46,679 nt of DNA from a virus, in IMG/VR virus record IMGVR_UViG_3300015261_000155, positions 1 to 46,679 of that record, one strand, 5' to 3'. Below the pieces are notes generated by a model, which worked only from the letters and a program-made list of their open reading frames with translations, was not told the DNA's origin and ran no database searches. Numbering within the stretch: the first letter of the stretch is position 1; every line of letters begins with the position of its first letter. A program made the position numbers and the translations under genes. Positions 14,687 to 21,363 of the stretch are shown here, in pieces.

Positions 14687-14770
14687 CCACAGAGCCTTTC
14701 AGAGGTGAGCCAGAGTGATGGTCGGTGTGACCGTCTCTGTGGGCTGACCATTTCTGAGCGCTGGCTCACC
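14687..14770 (+). promoter_or_regulatory. Folded leader of the TerB gene, possible pseudoknot
   Basis: Perfect inverted repeats interleave: CCACAGAG (14687-14694) with CTCTGTGG (14735-14742), and GGTGAGCCAG (14704-14713) with CTGGCTCACC (14761-14770). Inside are ATGGTC (14718-14723) with GACCAT (14746-14751), and a competing GGTC/GACC hairpin at 14720-14732. The first two helices cross, which means a pseudoknot or two alternative folds. It ends 19 bp before the terB start. Confidence 0.5.
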
Positions 14771-14789
14771 CCCTAAAAGGAAAGTCACC

Positions 14790-15215
14790 ATGTTTGGTAT
14801 CTTCAAAAAGAAAGCCCGTAAAGCCGTTGTCGAAGTAAAGAAAATGGAAAATCGCGATGCGGTCGAAGCTACTGTGTGGGGCGCTTACTCCATAGCATAT
14901 GCAGACGGTACCTGTGATGCGAAAGAAATCGCCGTGCTGGAGAAAACCATCTCAGCATTACCAGCATTCGCACCGTTCGCCGGTGAGATCGCGCAGATGA
15001 GTAGCAACATTCGCGCACGTTACGAAGCATCGCCGCGTTCTGCTAATGCCCAGGCACTGCGTGAACTGGCGGACGTTGCCGGTACTGACGATGCGGTTAA
15101 CGTTCTTTGTCTCTGCCTGGATATTGCCGACCACGATGGGATCGGCGAAGAAGAAGAGGCGCAGTTGAAGAAAATTGCGCAGGCGCTTCAGTTGCCGTTG
15201 GATCAGTACCTGTGA
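14790..15215 (+). CDS. TerB-family protein
   Basis: Encodes 141 residues of the TerB tellurite-resistance-associated family, an all-helical acidic fold that binds metal. Segments are MFGIFKKKARKAVVEVKKME (basic start), WGAYSIAYADGTCDAKEIAV and LCLCLDIADHDGIGEEEEAQ. The two acidic loops (ADGTCDAKE and ADHDGIGEEEE) are the family signature. A single terB without the rest of a ter operon is common in phages of this kind and need not confer tellurite resistance. AAAGGAAAG precedes the ATG. A folded leader lies upstream, and the next gene overlaps its stop. Confidence 0.85.
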   Translation: MFGIFKKKARKAVVEVKKMENRDAVEATVWGAYSIAYADGTCDAKEIAVLEKTISALPAFAPFAGEIAQMSSNIRARYEASPRSANAQALRELADVAGTDDAVNVLCLCLDIADHDGIGEEEEAQLKKIAQALQLPLDQYL

Positions 15216-15367
15216 TCGGTAAGCTCCGCTGGGCTGCCGCCGCGGTACTCTTGTTCCTGGTGGTGGCTATCGACTTCACAGGAAAGATGATGTCGATCCT
15301 GGCAGACGGCGTGCTGGTGGCCGGAGCTATCGTATTACTCTGGCCGCTTGTAAGAGCCAGCAAATAA
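15212..15367 (+). CDS. Small two-span membrane protein, 51 residues
   Basis: The ORF starts with GTG overlapping the terB stop (GTGA) and ends at 15367. It contains two hydrophobic segments: WAAAAVLLFLVVAIDF (about 7-22) and SILADGVLVAGAIVLLWPLV (about 28-47), with basic ends. Overlap implies coupled translation with TerB, so the two may act together at the membrane. I do not recognise a family. The inverted repeat AAAGGCA/TGCCTTT at about 15375-15396 follows but has no clear T-run. Confidence 0.6.
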   Translation: MIGKLRWAAAAVLLFLVVAIDFTGKMMSILADGVLVAGAIVLLWPLVRASK

Positions 15368-15558
15368 CACTTTGCAAAAGGCATCTTCAGGTGCCTTTGA
15401 CAGAGTGTGATTTAAGTCAGATTTTTGGAAAAATTTCATTCGGGTATTTTCGTCAAATTCAGTCGCTGGCTATTATTCAAAACGAATAAAAGAGTACACA
15501 TGGCAGTACTTTTTATGATGAGATAGTTTGTAACTGTAACGGCCACCCTCTCATCATT

Positions 15559-15590
15559 GACCAGCGCTACAAGCCGCTGGTCTTTTTTTT
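15559..15590 (+). terminator. Intrinsic terminator before the tRNA gene
   Basis: GACCAGCG (15559-15566) pairs with CGCTGGTC (15575-15582) and is followed by eight T residues. The tRNA begins immediately after. No open gene precedes it, so it may stop a short late or leader transcript unless Q is bound. Confidence 0.75.
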
Positions 15591-15666
15591 CCGCCATTAG
15601 CTCAAAGGGAGAGCACGCAGAGATTTGCCTCTGCGGTTCGGGGTTCGATTCCCCGATGGCGGACCA
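15591..15666 (+). tRNA. Phage tRNA with unusual anticodon arm, identity uncertain
   Basis: A 73-nt cloverleaf plus encoded CCA. Acceptor stem CCGCCAT/ATGGCGG, TA at 8-9, D stem GCTC/GAGC with a 7-nt loop, and T arm CGGGG-TTCGATT-CCCCG are all regular. The anticodon arm is 20 nt: it folds either as six pairs CGCAGA/TCTGCG around the 8-nt loop GATTTGCC, or seven pairs around six nt. The anticodon could be TTG (Gln) or TGC (Ala). tRNA genes between Q and the lysis genes are well known in lambdoid phages. Confidence 0.75.
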
Positions 15667-15699
15667 TTGACTGAGATGATGAATTCGGCTTAACGTATT

Positions 15700-15800
15700 G
15701 ATGTGGTGAATCCCCCTGTGCGGTGGGGCGATCCAGCATCTGCACATATGCATCGCGGGTACTGTGTGCTGGCGCAGGCTCACCGGGAGGCACCCGGCAC
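15700..15800 (+). other. Structured segment before the small late gene
   Basis: Contains CCCC/GGGG around CTGTGCGGT and CCGGG-AGGCA-CCCGG followed by CACC. From memory a similar segment (GGTGAATCCCC... GGGAGGCACCCGGCACC) recurs upstream of lysis genes in lambdoid prophages. I cannot verify this here. It has no good ORF of its own. Confidence 0.35.
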
Positions 15801-15882
15801 CACAATCTATATAATAAGGCTTCACCGTCCTGAGGCTGTTAAGCGCTTTTACTCTTTGTCTCAATCAAACGGAACTTCAACT

Positions 15883-16071
15883 ATGAGAGAAGGATTTTAC
15901 TGGGTACGCCATAACGGTACTGTGCAGGTGGCTTACTACACCGATGACCCGGTTGATGACATCGTGACCGGCACTATAGTTTCAGGCATATGGCACATGA
16001 CTCGTAGTGACGACTTGTGCAACAACGGCGAAGTCGAGGTCCTACAAGGTCCACTTGAGCCGCCACTCTAA
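15883..16071 (+). CDS. Small late-region protein, unknown function
   Basis: Encodes 62 residues: MREGFYWVRHNGTVQVAYYT, then DDPVDDIVTGTIVSGIWHMT and a short acidic tail. It reads as a small beta-rich domain, with no signal peptide or membrane span. GGAA about 8 nt before the ATG is a weak ribosome site. The frame stays open upstream to 15703, but that part lies in the structured segment and I prefer the ATG at 15883. A strong terminator follows. Function unknown. Confidence 0.55.
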   Translation: MREGFYWVRHNGTVQVAYYTDDPVDDIVTGTIVSGIWHMTRSDDLCNNGEVEVLQGPLEPPL

Positions 16072-16086
16072 ATTCTACGTCTTTTC

Positions 16087-16112
16087 GAGGCTCCCTTACG
16101 GGGGCCTTTTTT
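16087..16112 (+). terminator. Intrinsic terminator before the holin gene
   Basis: GGCTCCC-TTAC-GGGGGCC followed by six T residues. Confidence 0.8.
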
Positions 16113-16158
16113 ATTTCCCCTCATCTGAGAGGATCCACAGCACTGACGAGGGGGCTAA

Positions 16159-16539
16159 ATGTCCGAACCTGTAACCGGGTCTGTTGCAACTGCGAGCGCC
16201 TTAACCGGTGCCAGCCTGTATGGACTGCTGACCGGCACTGATTATGGTGTCGTGTTCGGCGCGTTCGCTGGTGCCGTTTTCTACGTGGCCACCGCAGCAG
16301 ACCTGACGATTATCCGTCGATCTGCTTACTTCATCGTTTCCTATTTCGCCGGGGTATACGGTTCCGGGCTGGTGGGCTCCATGCTCGCCAGTGCCACTCG
16401 TTACAACGACAAACCTCTTGATGCCCTGGGTGCGGTTCTTCTTTCCGCGCTGGCTATCAAGACACTCACATTCTTCAGTGAGCAGGATCCGCTGTCGCTC
16501 TTGCAGAGGTGGAGAGGAGGAACCAATGGTAATAAGTGA
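16159..16539 (+). CDS. Putative holin
   Basis: Encodes 126 residues with at least three hydrophobic spans: about 12-32 (SALTGASLYGLLTGTDYGVV and following), 35-50 (AGAVFYVATAADL) and 56-78 (AYFIVSYFAGVYGSGLVGSM), then LGAVLLSALAIKTLTFF. The C-terminus is charged. It matches putative phage holins found directly before a second small membrane protein and a GH19 endolysin. Holins form the inner-membrane lesion that releases the endolysin. GAGGGGG precedes the ATG. It overlaps the next gene by 14 bp. Confidence 0.75.
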   Translation: MSEPVTGSVATASALTGASLYGLLTGTDYGVVFGAFAGAVFYVATAADLTIIRRSAYFIVSYFAGVYGSGLVGSMLASATRYNDKPLDALGAVLLSALAIKTLTFFSEQDPLSLLQRWRGGTNGNK

Positions 16540-16810
16540 TCCTCTGGTGCTGACCAACGTCATGACATGCACCGCGATTGTTCTGCGCCTGATGTTGTTT
16601 CGTAAGCCGGGCGGCAAACATAACTGGTGGGCGTCCTGGCTGGCGTACCTGATCATCCTGGCGTATGCCTCGGTGCCGTTCCGCTTCCTGTTCGATTTCT
16701 ATTTCCACGCCCACTGGGCAACCGTCACTATCAACTTAATCATCTGCGCCGCCGTGTTCAGGGCACGGGGTAATGTGGCGCAGCTGTTCCAGGTACTGAG
16801 GCCAGAATGA
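16526..16810 (+). CDS. Second holin-like membrane protein
   Basis: Encodes 94 residues from the ATG at 16526, with GGAGAGGAGG just before it. Three hydrophobic segments are visible: near 4-24 ([20 protein letters not shown]), 37-55 ([20 protein letters not shown]) and 63-78 ([15 protein letters not shown]). The layout matches 3-TM phage holins. With the preceding holin-like gene it probably forms a holin and antiholin pair, but sequence does not tell which is which. ATGA overlap with the endolysin start. Confidence 0.75.
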   Translation: MVISDPLVLTNVMTCTAIVLRLMLFRKPGGKHNWWASWLAYLIILAYASVPFRFLFDFYFHAHWATVTINLIICAAVFRARGNVAQLFQVLRPE

Positions 16811-17433
16811 ACCAGACACAATTTCAAAGGGCGGCTAATCTCAGCGCCGGGTTAGCCGCACGCTGGTTTCCGCACATCGATGTCGCGATGCGTGAATTCG
16901 GCATCACCGAACCCGAGCAACAGGCCATGTTCATTGCGCAGGTTGGCCATGAATCAACGGGCTTTACCGCGCTGGTGGAAAGCTTCAATTACAGCGTGGC
17001 AGGGCTGGCCGGTTTCATCCGTGCCGGGCGTATAACGCAGGATCAGGCGAATATGCTTGGCCGCCGCGCTGGCGAACCCTCTCTGCCACTGGAGCGACAG
17101 CGGGCAATCGCCAATCTGGTATACAGCAAACGCCTCGGCAACAAAGGACCGCAGGATGGCTGGAAGTATCGCGGTCGCGGTCTTATTCAGATCACCGGAC
17201 TTGAGAATTACCGCAGCTGTGGCGCGGCGCTAAAACTCGACCTTGTCACCACACCTGAACTGCTCGCGGAAGACCGCCAGGCAGCCCGATCAGCGGCATG
17301 GTTCTTTGCCACCAGCGGCTGCATGCGGTATCCGGGCGATGTGTTGCGGGTGACGCAGATCATCAATGGCGGGCAGAATGGCATCGATGATCGGAAGAAG
17401 CGTTACGAGGTGGCGCGGCGGGCACTTGTATGA
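16807..17433 (+). CDS. GH19-family endolysin
   Basis: Encodes 208 residues of the glycoside hydrolase 19 (chitinase-like) lysozyme family used by many enterobacterial phages to cut peptidoglycan. The general acid is E49 in [10 protein letters not shown]. Other signatures are [20 protein letters not shown] and [18 protein letters not shown]. There is no signal peptide or signal-anchor, so release depends on the holin. It overlaps the gene before and the Rz gene after by 4 bp each, forming a tight lysis cassette. Confidence 0.93.
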   Translation: MNQTQFQRAANLSAGLAARWFPHIDVAMREFGITEPEQQAMFIAQVGHESTGFTALVESFNYSVAGLAGFIRAGRITQDQANMLGRRAGEPSLPLERQRAIANLVYSKRLGNKGPQDGWKYRGRGLIQITGLENYRSCGAALKLDLVTTPELLAEDRQAARSAAWFFATSGCMRYPGDVLRVTQIINGGQNGIDDRKKRYEVARRALV

Positions 17434-17900
17434 TCCCCGCCTTCCAGAAAGGGTGGTGGAAGCCTCTGGCGGTGGTACTGGCGATTACCTTGCCGTTAAT
17501 GGCAGCGCTTCATTTCTACGGCAAATCACTAGCTGAACAGGAACGCGCCGAAACTGCCGAACACAGCCTGAAGCTGGCGAAAGACACCATCGCCGATATG
17601 CAGGTCCGCCAGCGTGACGTGGCCGCGCTCGATGCCAAATACACCGGAGAACTGCAGGATGCTAAGGCTACTATCGATCAGCTTGGGCGTGATGTTGCTT
17701 CTGGTAAGCGCCGGCTGCAAGTCAACGCAAGATGTACCGCGAACGGGCAGGCCAGCACCGGCAGCATGGGCGATGCTACCACCCCCAAACTTACAGGGGA
17801 TGCTGAACGGGATTATTGGCGTCTCCGAGACGGAATCGAAACCATCACCGGGCAAGTGAAGTACCTGCAGGATTACATCAAGAGTCAGTGTGTTAACTGA
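17430..17900 (+). CDS. Rz: Rz-like inner-membrane spanin
   Basis: Encodes 156 residues: a short cytoplasmic start, one transmembrane helix at about 12-31 ([20 protein letters not shown]), then a long periplasmic coiled coil ([38 protein letters not shown]). This is the i-spanin plan: with Rz1 it fuses inner and outer membranes in the last step of lysis. Cysteines in VNARCTANG and KSQCVN could form the covalent dimer. Rz1 is fully embedded in it in another frame. Confidence 0.92.
   Translation: MIPAFQKGWWKPLAVVLAITLPLMAALHFYGKSLAEQERAETAEHSLKLAKDTIADMQVRQRDVAALDAKYTGELQDAKATIDQLGRDVASGKRRLQVNARCTANGQASTGSMGDATTPKLTGDAERDYWRLRDGIETITGQVKYLQDYIKSQCVN
17659..17859 (+). CDS. Rz1: Rz1-like outer-membrane lipoprotein spanin
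   Basis: Encodes 66 residues in the +1 frame within Rz. It has a short signal sequence [20 protein letters not shown] with a lipobox (LVSAGC) at Cys20, then a proline-rich tail ([18 protein letters not shown]). Embedded lipoproteins of this kind are the o-spanin partner of Rz. The ATG at 17659 is preceded by a short CAGG-type ribosome site. Confidence 0.9.
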   Translation: MLRLLSISLGVMLLLVSAGCKSTQDVPRTGRPAPAAWAMLPPPNLQGMLNGIIGVSETESKPSPGK

Positions 17901-18194
17901 GGTGATACCGGAGCTAGATTCAGGGGGAGCTTAAATAAAAAGTGGCAGCCGCGACATCGTAGCTGCCAGTAAAAGATGTTTCAGAGGATAAGTAATATCC
18001 TTCATGCATGTTATATCAGGAGCCGACTACTTCAACTAATCGCAAATTCACTGTTCCCGATTCATTTAATTGATGATCCTGATAGTAGTAATCCCTGCGA
18101 CTTCATTCCTGCTCCTGGTCATTCACAAGGTTTAGTGCGACGATGGCGTTCTAACGCATGCCTGCAAGAAAATGGTGTGAATCGGATGAGGTAA
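17901..18194. other. Non-coding gap between two spanin loci
   Basis: No convincing gene. The inverted repeat GGCAGC/GCTGCC at about 17944-17968 is followed on the minus strand by ACTTTTTATTT, so it could be a leftward terminator. An open plus-strand frame from 17976 lacks a ribosome site and known similarity. The segment looks like a recombination junction. Confidence 0.4.
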
Positions 18195-18401
18195 AAAAGC
18201 CCTCTGAAGAAAGCGGCGCATGCCAGCGAAGAAGGCAGGGTGATCTACAAAACAATAACCCGCGGCGTGGTGAAATATGTCCAGGATCCGAACCGTACTG
18301 TGTGCAAGTTTGATGATAAGTCTGTGCGGTTGCGCCAGCGTGCCATCGACGCTACCAACTCCATCAGCGGATTTGATGCAGCCTCCATGCAGGGCAAGTG
18401 A
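18195..18401 (+). pseudogene. Remnant of a second Rz gene, 5' end lost
   Basis: The frame from 18195 encodes only the C-terminal part of an Rz-type spanin: VIYKTITRGVVKYVQDPNRT, then KSVRLRQRAIDATNSISGFD and a stop at 18401. There is no start codon with a ribosome site, no transmembrane helix and no coiled coil; a stop at 18192 precedes it. It differs in sequence from the intact Rz at 17430, so it is a relic of a different lysis cassette, not a duplicate. Confidence 0.7.
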
Positions 18402-18516
18402 TGCTGGTGCAAACAGCGACGCGGACCTGCAGGCTGACATAGAAACAGCGCAATGCATGCGCCAACTGCGATTGGACAAGTATCGCTGGCAGGCCTGGTA
18501 TAAGGCTGTGAAATGA
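18277..18516 (+). CDS. Second Rz1-like lipoprotein
   Basis: Encodes 79 residues in a frame overlapping the Rz remnant, as Rz1 genes do. The signal peptide runs MSRIRTVLCASLMISLCGC with a lipobox (ISLCGC), then a proline-containing start (ASVPSTLPTPSADLMQPPC) and a C-terminal charged part. It appears intact although its Rz partner is truncated. It might still work with the intact Rz, or be a passenger. Confidence 0.65.
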   Translation: MSRIRTVLCASLMISLCGCASVPSTLPTPSADLMQPPCRASDAGANSDADLQADIETAQCMRQLRLDKYRWQAWYKAVK

Positions 18517-18900
18517 ACTACGGCGAGGGCACTGGCAGCGGCACGGGAGAAGGCTTTACCGCCTGATTTACCTAAGATGCATTAAGAGATTACTTAACCT
18601 TATGCAGCGTATCTATAACGTAGCGAAAATTGATCGGCCCGGAGGCATTTTCTCCCAGGCACTGCTTGTCGTTTGTGTTCCTAAGATAATGCACTTGCAA
18701 AACAAAATAATTTTTTTCTGATCATTTAATGAAATAAAAGACTCAAGAATGTGTTTGTAAACAGTTTAAAAATCCATAATAAAAACGTAATTTGGTGATA
18801 TTGACTTTTACATCCAGTGTAAGGGTCTGCAGACAACTACATAACGGCATATTAATTGGTTTTATCGATTGTTTGTTGTTGTTGGATCGCCAAAAACTAT
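18517..18900. other. A/T-rich non-coding stretch
   Basis: No gene supported. Composition becomes A/T-rich from about 18690, with several short inverted repeats. It leads into the promoter and candidate small RNA at 18905-19057. Confidence 0.4.
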
Positions 18901-18904
18901 TAAG

Positions 18905-18913
18905 TGCTATAAT
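18905..18913 (+). promoter_or_regulatory. Extended -10 promoter
   Basis: TGCTATAAT is a perfect extended -10 element (TGn-TATAAT). A -35 match is poor, as is common for such promoters. Confidence 0.55.
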
Positions 18914-18919
18914 TTGATC

Positions 18920-19057
18920 AAGTTCTGTTTCCCTGCCAATACCAGTATGCAGAGCCCGTTTAACTGCCGGTTCGGTCATACGCTCGGTGGCTCCTGTGTG
19001 TTACTGTTTTCTGATTCAGTTGAGCTTAATAAAGGCCACGTTTAGCGTGGCCTTTTC
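18920..19057 (+). ncRNA. Candidate small RNA
   Basis: About 138 nt lie between the extended -10 promoter and a strong intrinsic terminator, and contain no supported ORF with a ribosome site. The intergenic position after the lysis genes and the promoter-terminator spacing fit a prophage small RNA. Target and exact ends are unknown. Confidence 0.4.
19031..19057 (+). terminator. Intrinsic terminator of the candidate small RNA
   Basis: AAAGGCCACG (19031-19040) pairs across TTTAG with CGTGGCCTTT, followed by TTTTC. Confidence 0.8.
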
Positions 19058-19079
19058 TCTCATTACAGGCAGCTGCTAT

Positions 19080-19307
19080 ATGAAGAAAGTTCTGGTGTTT
19101 TTCAACTCAAAACCCGCGATCCTACAGACCGTGGTGAAGGGCGTAACGGTTATAAAGCGCGAATATAATTGTGGTGGAGAGGCTCATCTCAAAATTATGT
19201 TTGCCGGGATTCATTTAATCACCGGCCCCCATATCGAGTTCTACGTGGCCTCTGACAGAGAGCTGACATCTTGCGAGATTACAGAAGCGGCCAATACGCT
19301 TTTATAA
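19080..19307 (+). CDS. Small hypothetical protein, 75 residues
   Basis: Encodes MKKVLVFFNSKPAILQTVVK and continues through KREYNCGGEAHLKIMFAG to a C-terminal ELTSCEITEAANTLL. Predicted alternating beta strands, no signal or membrane span. The ribosome site (CAGG) is weak. It is bracketed by two intrinsic terminators (19031-19057 and 19349-19370), so it needs readthrough or a promoter that I cannot see. I do not recognise the family. Confidence 0.5.
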   Translation: MKKVLVFFNSKPAILQTVVKGVTVIKREYNCGGEAHLKIMFAGIHLITGPHIEFYVASDRELTSCEITEAANTLL

Positions 19308-19348
19308 GCGGTTCTTACCATCGTACGAAGATACATCTTTTTTTTGCG

Positions 19349-19370
19349 CCACCTACGGGTGGTTTTTTTT
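19349..19370 (+). terminator. Intrinsic terminator
   Basis: CCACC-TACG-GGTGG followed by eight T residues. Confidence 0.8.
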
Positions 19371-19505
19371 ATTGCCTACTTGCAGCCGCTGCTAGCCTTT
19401 TAATGCGTCCCGCACGTGCACCAAAGATAGCCTTTAGCTTAGGTTAGGGTTTGGGCAAGTTGCTAAAACCCTGCGGCCTGCGGTACGCAAGAGGATTTTA
19501 ACCGT

Positions 19506-19733
19506 GTGCATAACTGGATGATGAAACGGGCGAACGTTCCCCCCTAGGCGCAGCGCATCACCGTTTATCTCAACGGGGAAGAGATTAAATACTATTTCAC
19601 TGCTGACGATATTACGGGTGAAGTAACAAGCCTCAAAACCGATGTTCAGGGTCGGATGCTGGCGGAAAACGATGAAGTAAAACGACAGATCCGTTACGGT
19701 CATGTGGTGATTTTACGCAGCCAGCATGGATGA
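19506..19733 (+). pseudogene. Small phage gene interrupted by an in-frame amber codon
   Basis: The frame from the GTG at 19506 (ATGs at 19518 and 19521 also possible) reads MHNWMMKRANVPP, then TAG at 19545-19547, then AQRITVYLNGEEIKYYF, TADDITGEVTSLKTDVQG and KRQIRYGHVVILRSQHG to the stop at 19733. The part after the amber looks like a real conserved domain with no start of its own. AAGAGG lies about 11 nt before the GTG. Either a point mutation killed it or it is expressed in a host with amber suppression. Confidence 0.6.
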
Positions 19734-20195
19734 TGGTGCCTTCACCCGACTTACTGACGCCGCTGAACGGGATTTCACCCTTAGCCAACGAATCGCCACA
19801 GTGACTGAAAAGAGCCTCATCCCTGAGGTTTTTACACAGTCTCTCCACTGGATCTTAAAGGTAGCAGTTTTAATGTATCGCTGAGATTTTAGGAAATAAG
19901 TAAGCAACAACATTGGATGGAGTGCTAGGGGGGAGCATTTAAGCGAAAAAAAAACCCTCCATCTGGAGGGTTAGTCAGAAAAGTACATGAGACTGTTTTT
20001 ATAATTATGACAACAACGTTCAGACATTGTGATTCTACCCCTGAGTAGGCAGAGCACTGAGTATGGCCAGTTATCCTGATACAACAAGCGTAAGCGGTGA
20101 ACTAAATATTTCACACCGCTCCGCATAGCTTATCGAGGTTGCAAAACTATACTTACAAGGCAGTAAAACTGCTGCTTAAAATACGGGAATATCCC
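19734..20195. other. Mostly non-coding stretch
   Basis: Contains a possible 24-residue ORF (19730-19804, overlapping the previous stop) that I do not consider supported. A leftward terminator lies at 19946-19972 and the inverted repeat GGTGAA/TTCACaCC at about 20092-20115. TATACT upstream of the ORF at 20196 may be a -10. Confidence 0.4.
19946..19972 (-). terminator. Leftward intrinsic terminator
   Basis: Minus strand AACCCTCC-AGAT-GGAGGGTT followed by a run of about nine T. It could end the leftward cassette at 20593-21390. Confidence 0.75.
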
Positions 20196-20294
20196 ATGAA
20201 AAACCATTCTGTGAATGTAAGTAAAGACGCGCCCAAAAAACCTGATAACAGTCCGAAAGATAACGATAAAAATCAACAAAAAACCAAAAAATAA
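20196..20294 (+). CDS. 32-residue basic protein
   Basis: MKNHSVNVSKDAPKKPDNSP then KDNDKNQQKTKK. Very rich in Lys, Asn, Asp and Pro, hydrophilic and surely disordered. There is no strong ribosome site before the ATG (ACGGGAATATCCC). It is followed 43 bp later by an acidic small ORF. Coding status is uncertain; the biased composition and the neighbour make it worth noting. Confidence 0.4.
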   Translation: MKNHSVNVSKDAPKKPDNSPKDNDKNQQKTKK

Positions 20295-20337
20295 GCTGTT
20301 CAGACTGAAAATCAACGTTCCGTTAGTCGGAGGAAAT

Positions 20338-20475
20338 GTGACTAAACGCTCAGCTATAGTTGATCCGGTACCGGTAGATGATCCGTTGCCGGGTGATAAA
20401 GAACCAGACTTTTCGGACCCTACCAGGCCGGATAACCCTGGGATACCGGACGATTTTGATAGTCCGTTCAGGTAG
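20338..20475 (+). CDS. 45-residue acidic Pro/Asp-rich protein
   Basis: Starts with GTG preceded by GGAGG, a near-perfect ribosome site. The product is dominated by Asp and Pro (IVDPVPVDDPLPGDKEPDF, then DPTRPDNPGIPDDFDSPFR). No hydrophobic core; likely extended and disordered. It may mimic DNA or partner the basic ORF upstream. A strong terminator follows at 20490-20510. I recognise no family. Confidence 0.55.
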   Translation: MTKRSAIVDPVPVDDPLPGDKEPDFSDPTRPDNPGIPDDFDSPFR

Positions 20476-20489
20476 CTTTACTAATACTC

Positions 20490-20510
20490 ACCGCCTACGG
20501 GCGGTTTTTT
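20490..20510 (+). terminator. Intrinsic terminator after the acidic small gene
   Basis: ACCGCC-TACG-GGCGGT followed by six T. Confidence 0.85.
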
Positions 20511-20592
20511 ATGCTTAATATATTTCTATATCGAGCGTAATTTTAAAAAAACTTTCTTTGAGGAGGTAATAATTGTTATTAAATATTTATAA

Positions 20593-20862
20593 TTAATCTT
20601 CTCTGAATCTTCTTTTTGACTCTTGCTCACTGATGTACTCAAAAGGCAGCAATTTTTCTGGCTTGCTCTCCAAAAACCAGCCCTTACTGCTGCGCTTAAG
20701 AACTGAGCCATTTGCAAAGCAAATATTACTCGCACTGCGAATTAATGCGAATTTACCATTATTAAAAACGACCCGGTGAATGCAAATCGGATGTGAAGAT
20801 TCCCCTTGAAAACGGCTCTCAACAATGCCACATGTGAGCATTACGTCTGTAGTGTTTTTCAT
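20593..20862 (-). CDS. Small hypothetical protein, 89 residues
   Basis: Encodes MKNTTDVMLTCGIVESRFQG, then HPICIHRVVFNNGKFALIRS and a C-terminal basic segment YISEQESKRRFRED. AGAGGG lies about 5 nt before the ATG. The product looks like a small beta-rich fold with a charged tail, without membrane spans. It reads leftward, the same way as the two zinc-ribbon genes to its right, and lies 58 bp after the nearer one; it could be in their operon. I do not recognise the family. Confidence 0.6.
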   Translation of the reverse strand: MKNTTDVMLTCGIVESRFQGESSHPICIHRVVFNNGKFALIRSASNICFANGSVLKRSSKGWFLESKPEKLLPFEYISEQESKRRFRED

Positions 20863-20920
20863 AATCGCCCTCTATCTCAACGTTTTATTGTTACTAATAT
20901 TTTTCTGAAAAAAATTCGGC

Positions 20921-21097
20921 TTATCCTCCGATGCATTTACATTCAGACGGCAAGAAATCCAGCCCGCAATACGGGCATTCAAGAGATAAATCTTTTCGCA
21001 TTCTTCCTGCTTTCTGGTCTGCGATCTGAGAGCACCTGGGGCAGGTGACATGGACGGGGCGCTCTTTGAACTTTCTAAGTCCGCTGGTGTACGACAA
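20921..21097 (-). CDS. Small zinc-ribbon protein A
   Basis: Encodes 58 residues: MSYTSGLRKFKERPVHVTCP, RCSQIADQKAGRMRKDLSLE, CPYCGLDFLPSECKCIGG. Two CxxC knuckles (CPRC and CPYC, 22 residues between) form a classic zinc ribbon, with basic residues between. The start is TTG, with GGAG about 9 nt upstream; no ATG is in frame before the first knuckle. It is a paralogue of the gene at 21197. Similar small zinc proteins exist in cryptic E. coli prophages, but the function is unknown. Confidence 0.6.
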   Translation of the reverse strand: MSYTSGLRKFKERPVHVTCPRCSQIADQKAGRMRKDLSLECPYCGLDFLPSECKCIGG

Positions 21098-21196
21098 GGT
21101 ATGCTACTCCAAACTTTTTGAAATGAAGGTACAGGCTACCAACAACGTATAGCTGAATGAGGAGGCAAAAATCTCACAAGAAGATTTTCAGGGTGC

Positions 21197-21358
21197 TTAC
21201 CGTTCCTGAGGAAGAAAGAAGTGCCCACATTTCGGGCATATACAGGTAATGTTCTTTCGGATTTTGCTGCCTCTTTGTTCCATTACGTGAGAGCAGTGTG
21301 GACAGTTAACTTTAACTGGCTTGTCCATGAACATCTTGAGGTCATCGAAAATAGTCAT
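21197..21358 (-). CDS. Small zinc-ribbon protein B
   Basis: Encodes 53 residues: MTIFDDLKMFMDKPVKVNCP, HCSHVMEQRGSKIRKNITCI, CPKCGHFFLPQER. The CxxC pairs (CPHC, CPKC) align with protein A, and both proteins end with FLP followed by Q/S-E. AAGG precedes the ATG at 21358. That ribosome site overlaps the end of an 8-codon minigene directly upstream, which suggests translational coupling. Function unknown; the fold suggests nucleic-acid or RNA polymerase binding. Confidence 0.7.
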   Translation of the reverse strand: MTIFDDLKMFMDKPVKVNCPHCSHVMEQRGSKIRKNITCICPKCGHFFLPQER

Positions 21359-21363
21359 AGAAT

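Noticed and set aside
15602-15805. Minus-strand ORF reading across the tRNA gene, ending GIEPRTAEANLCVLSL
   Set aside because: Typical antisense-of-tRNA artefact; no ribosome site and its sequence is explained by the tRNA.
17976-18194. 72-residue plus-strand ORF between the two spanin loci
   Set aside because: No ribosome site, no known similarity, and it ends in the junction sequence before the Rz remnant.
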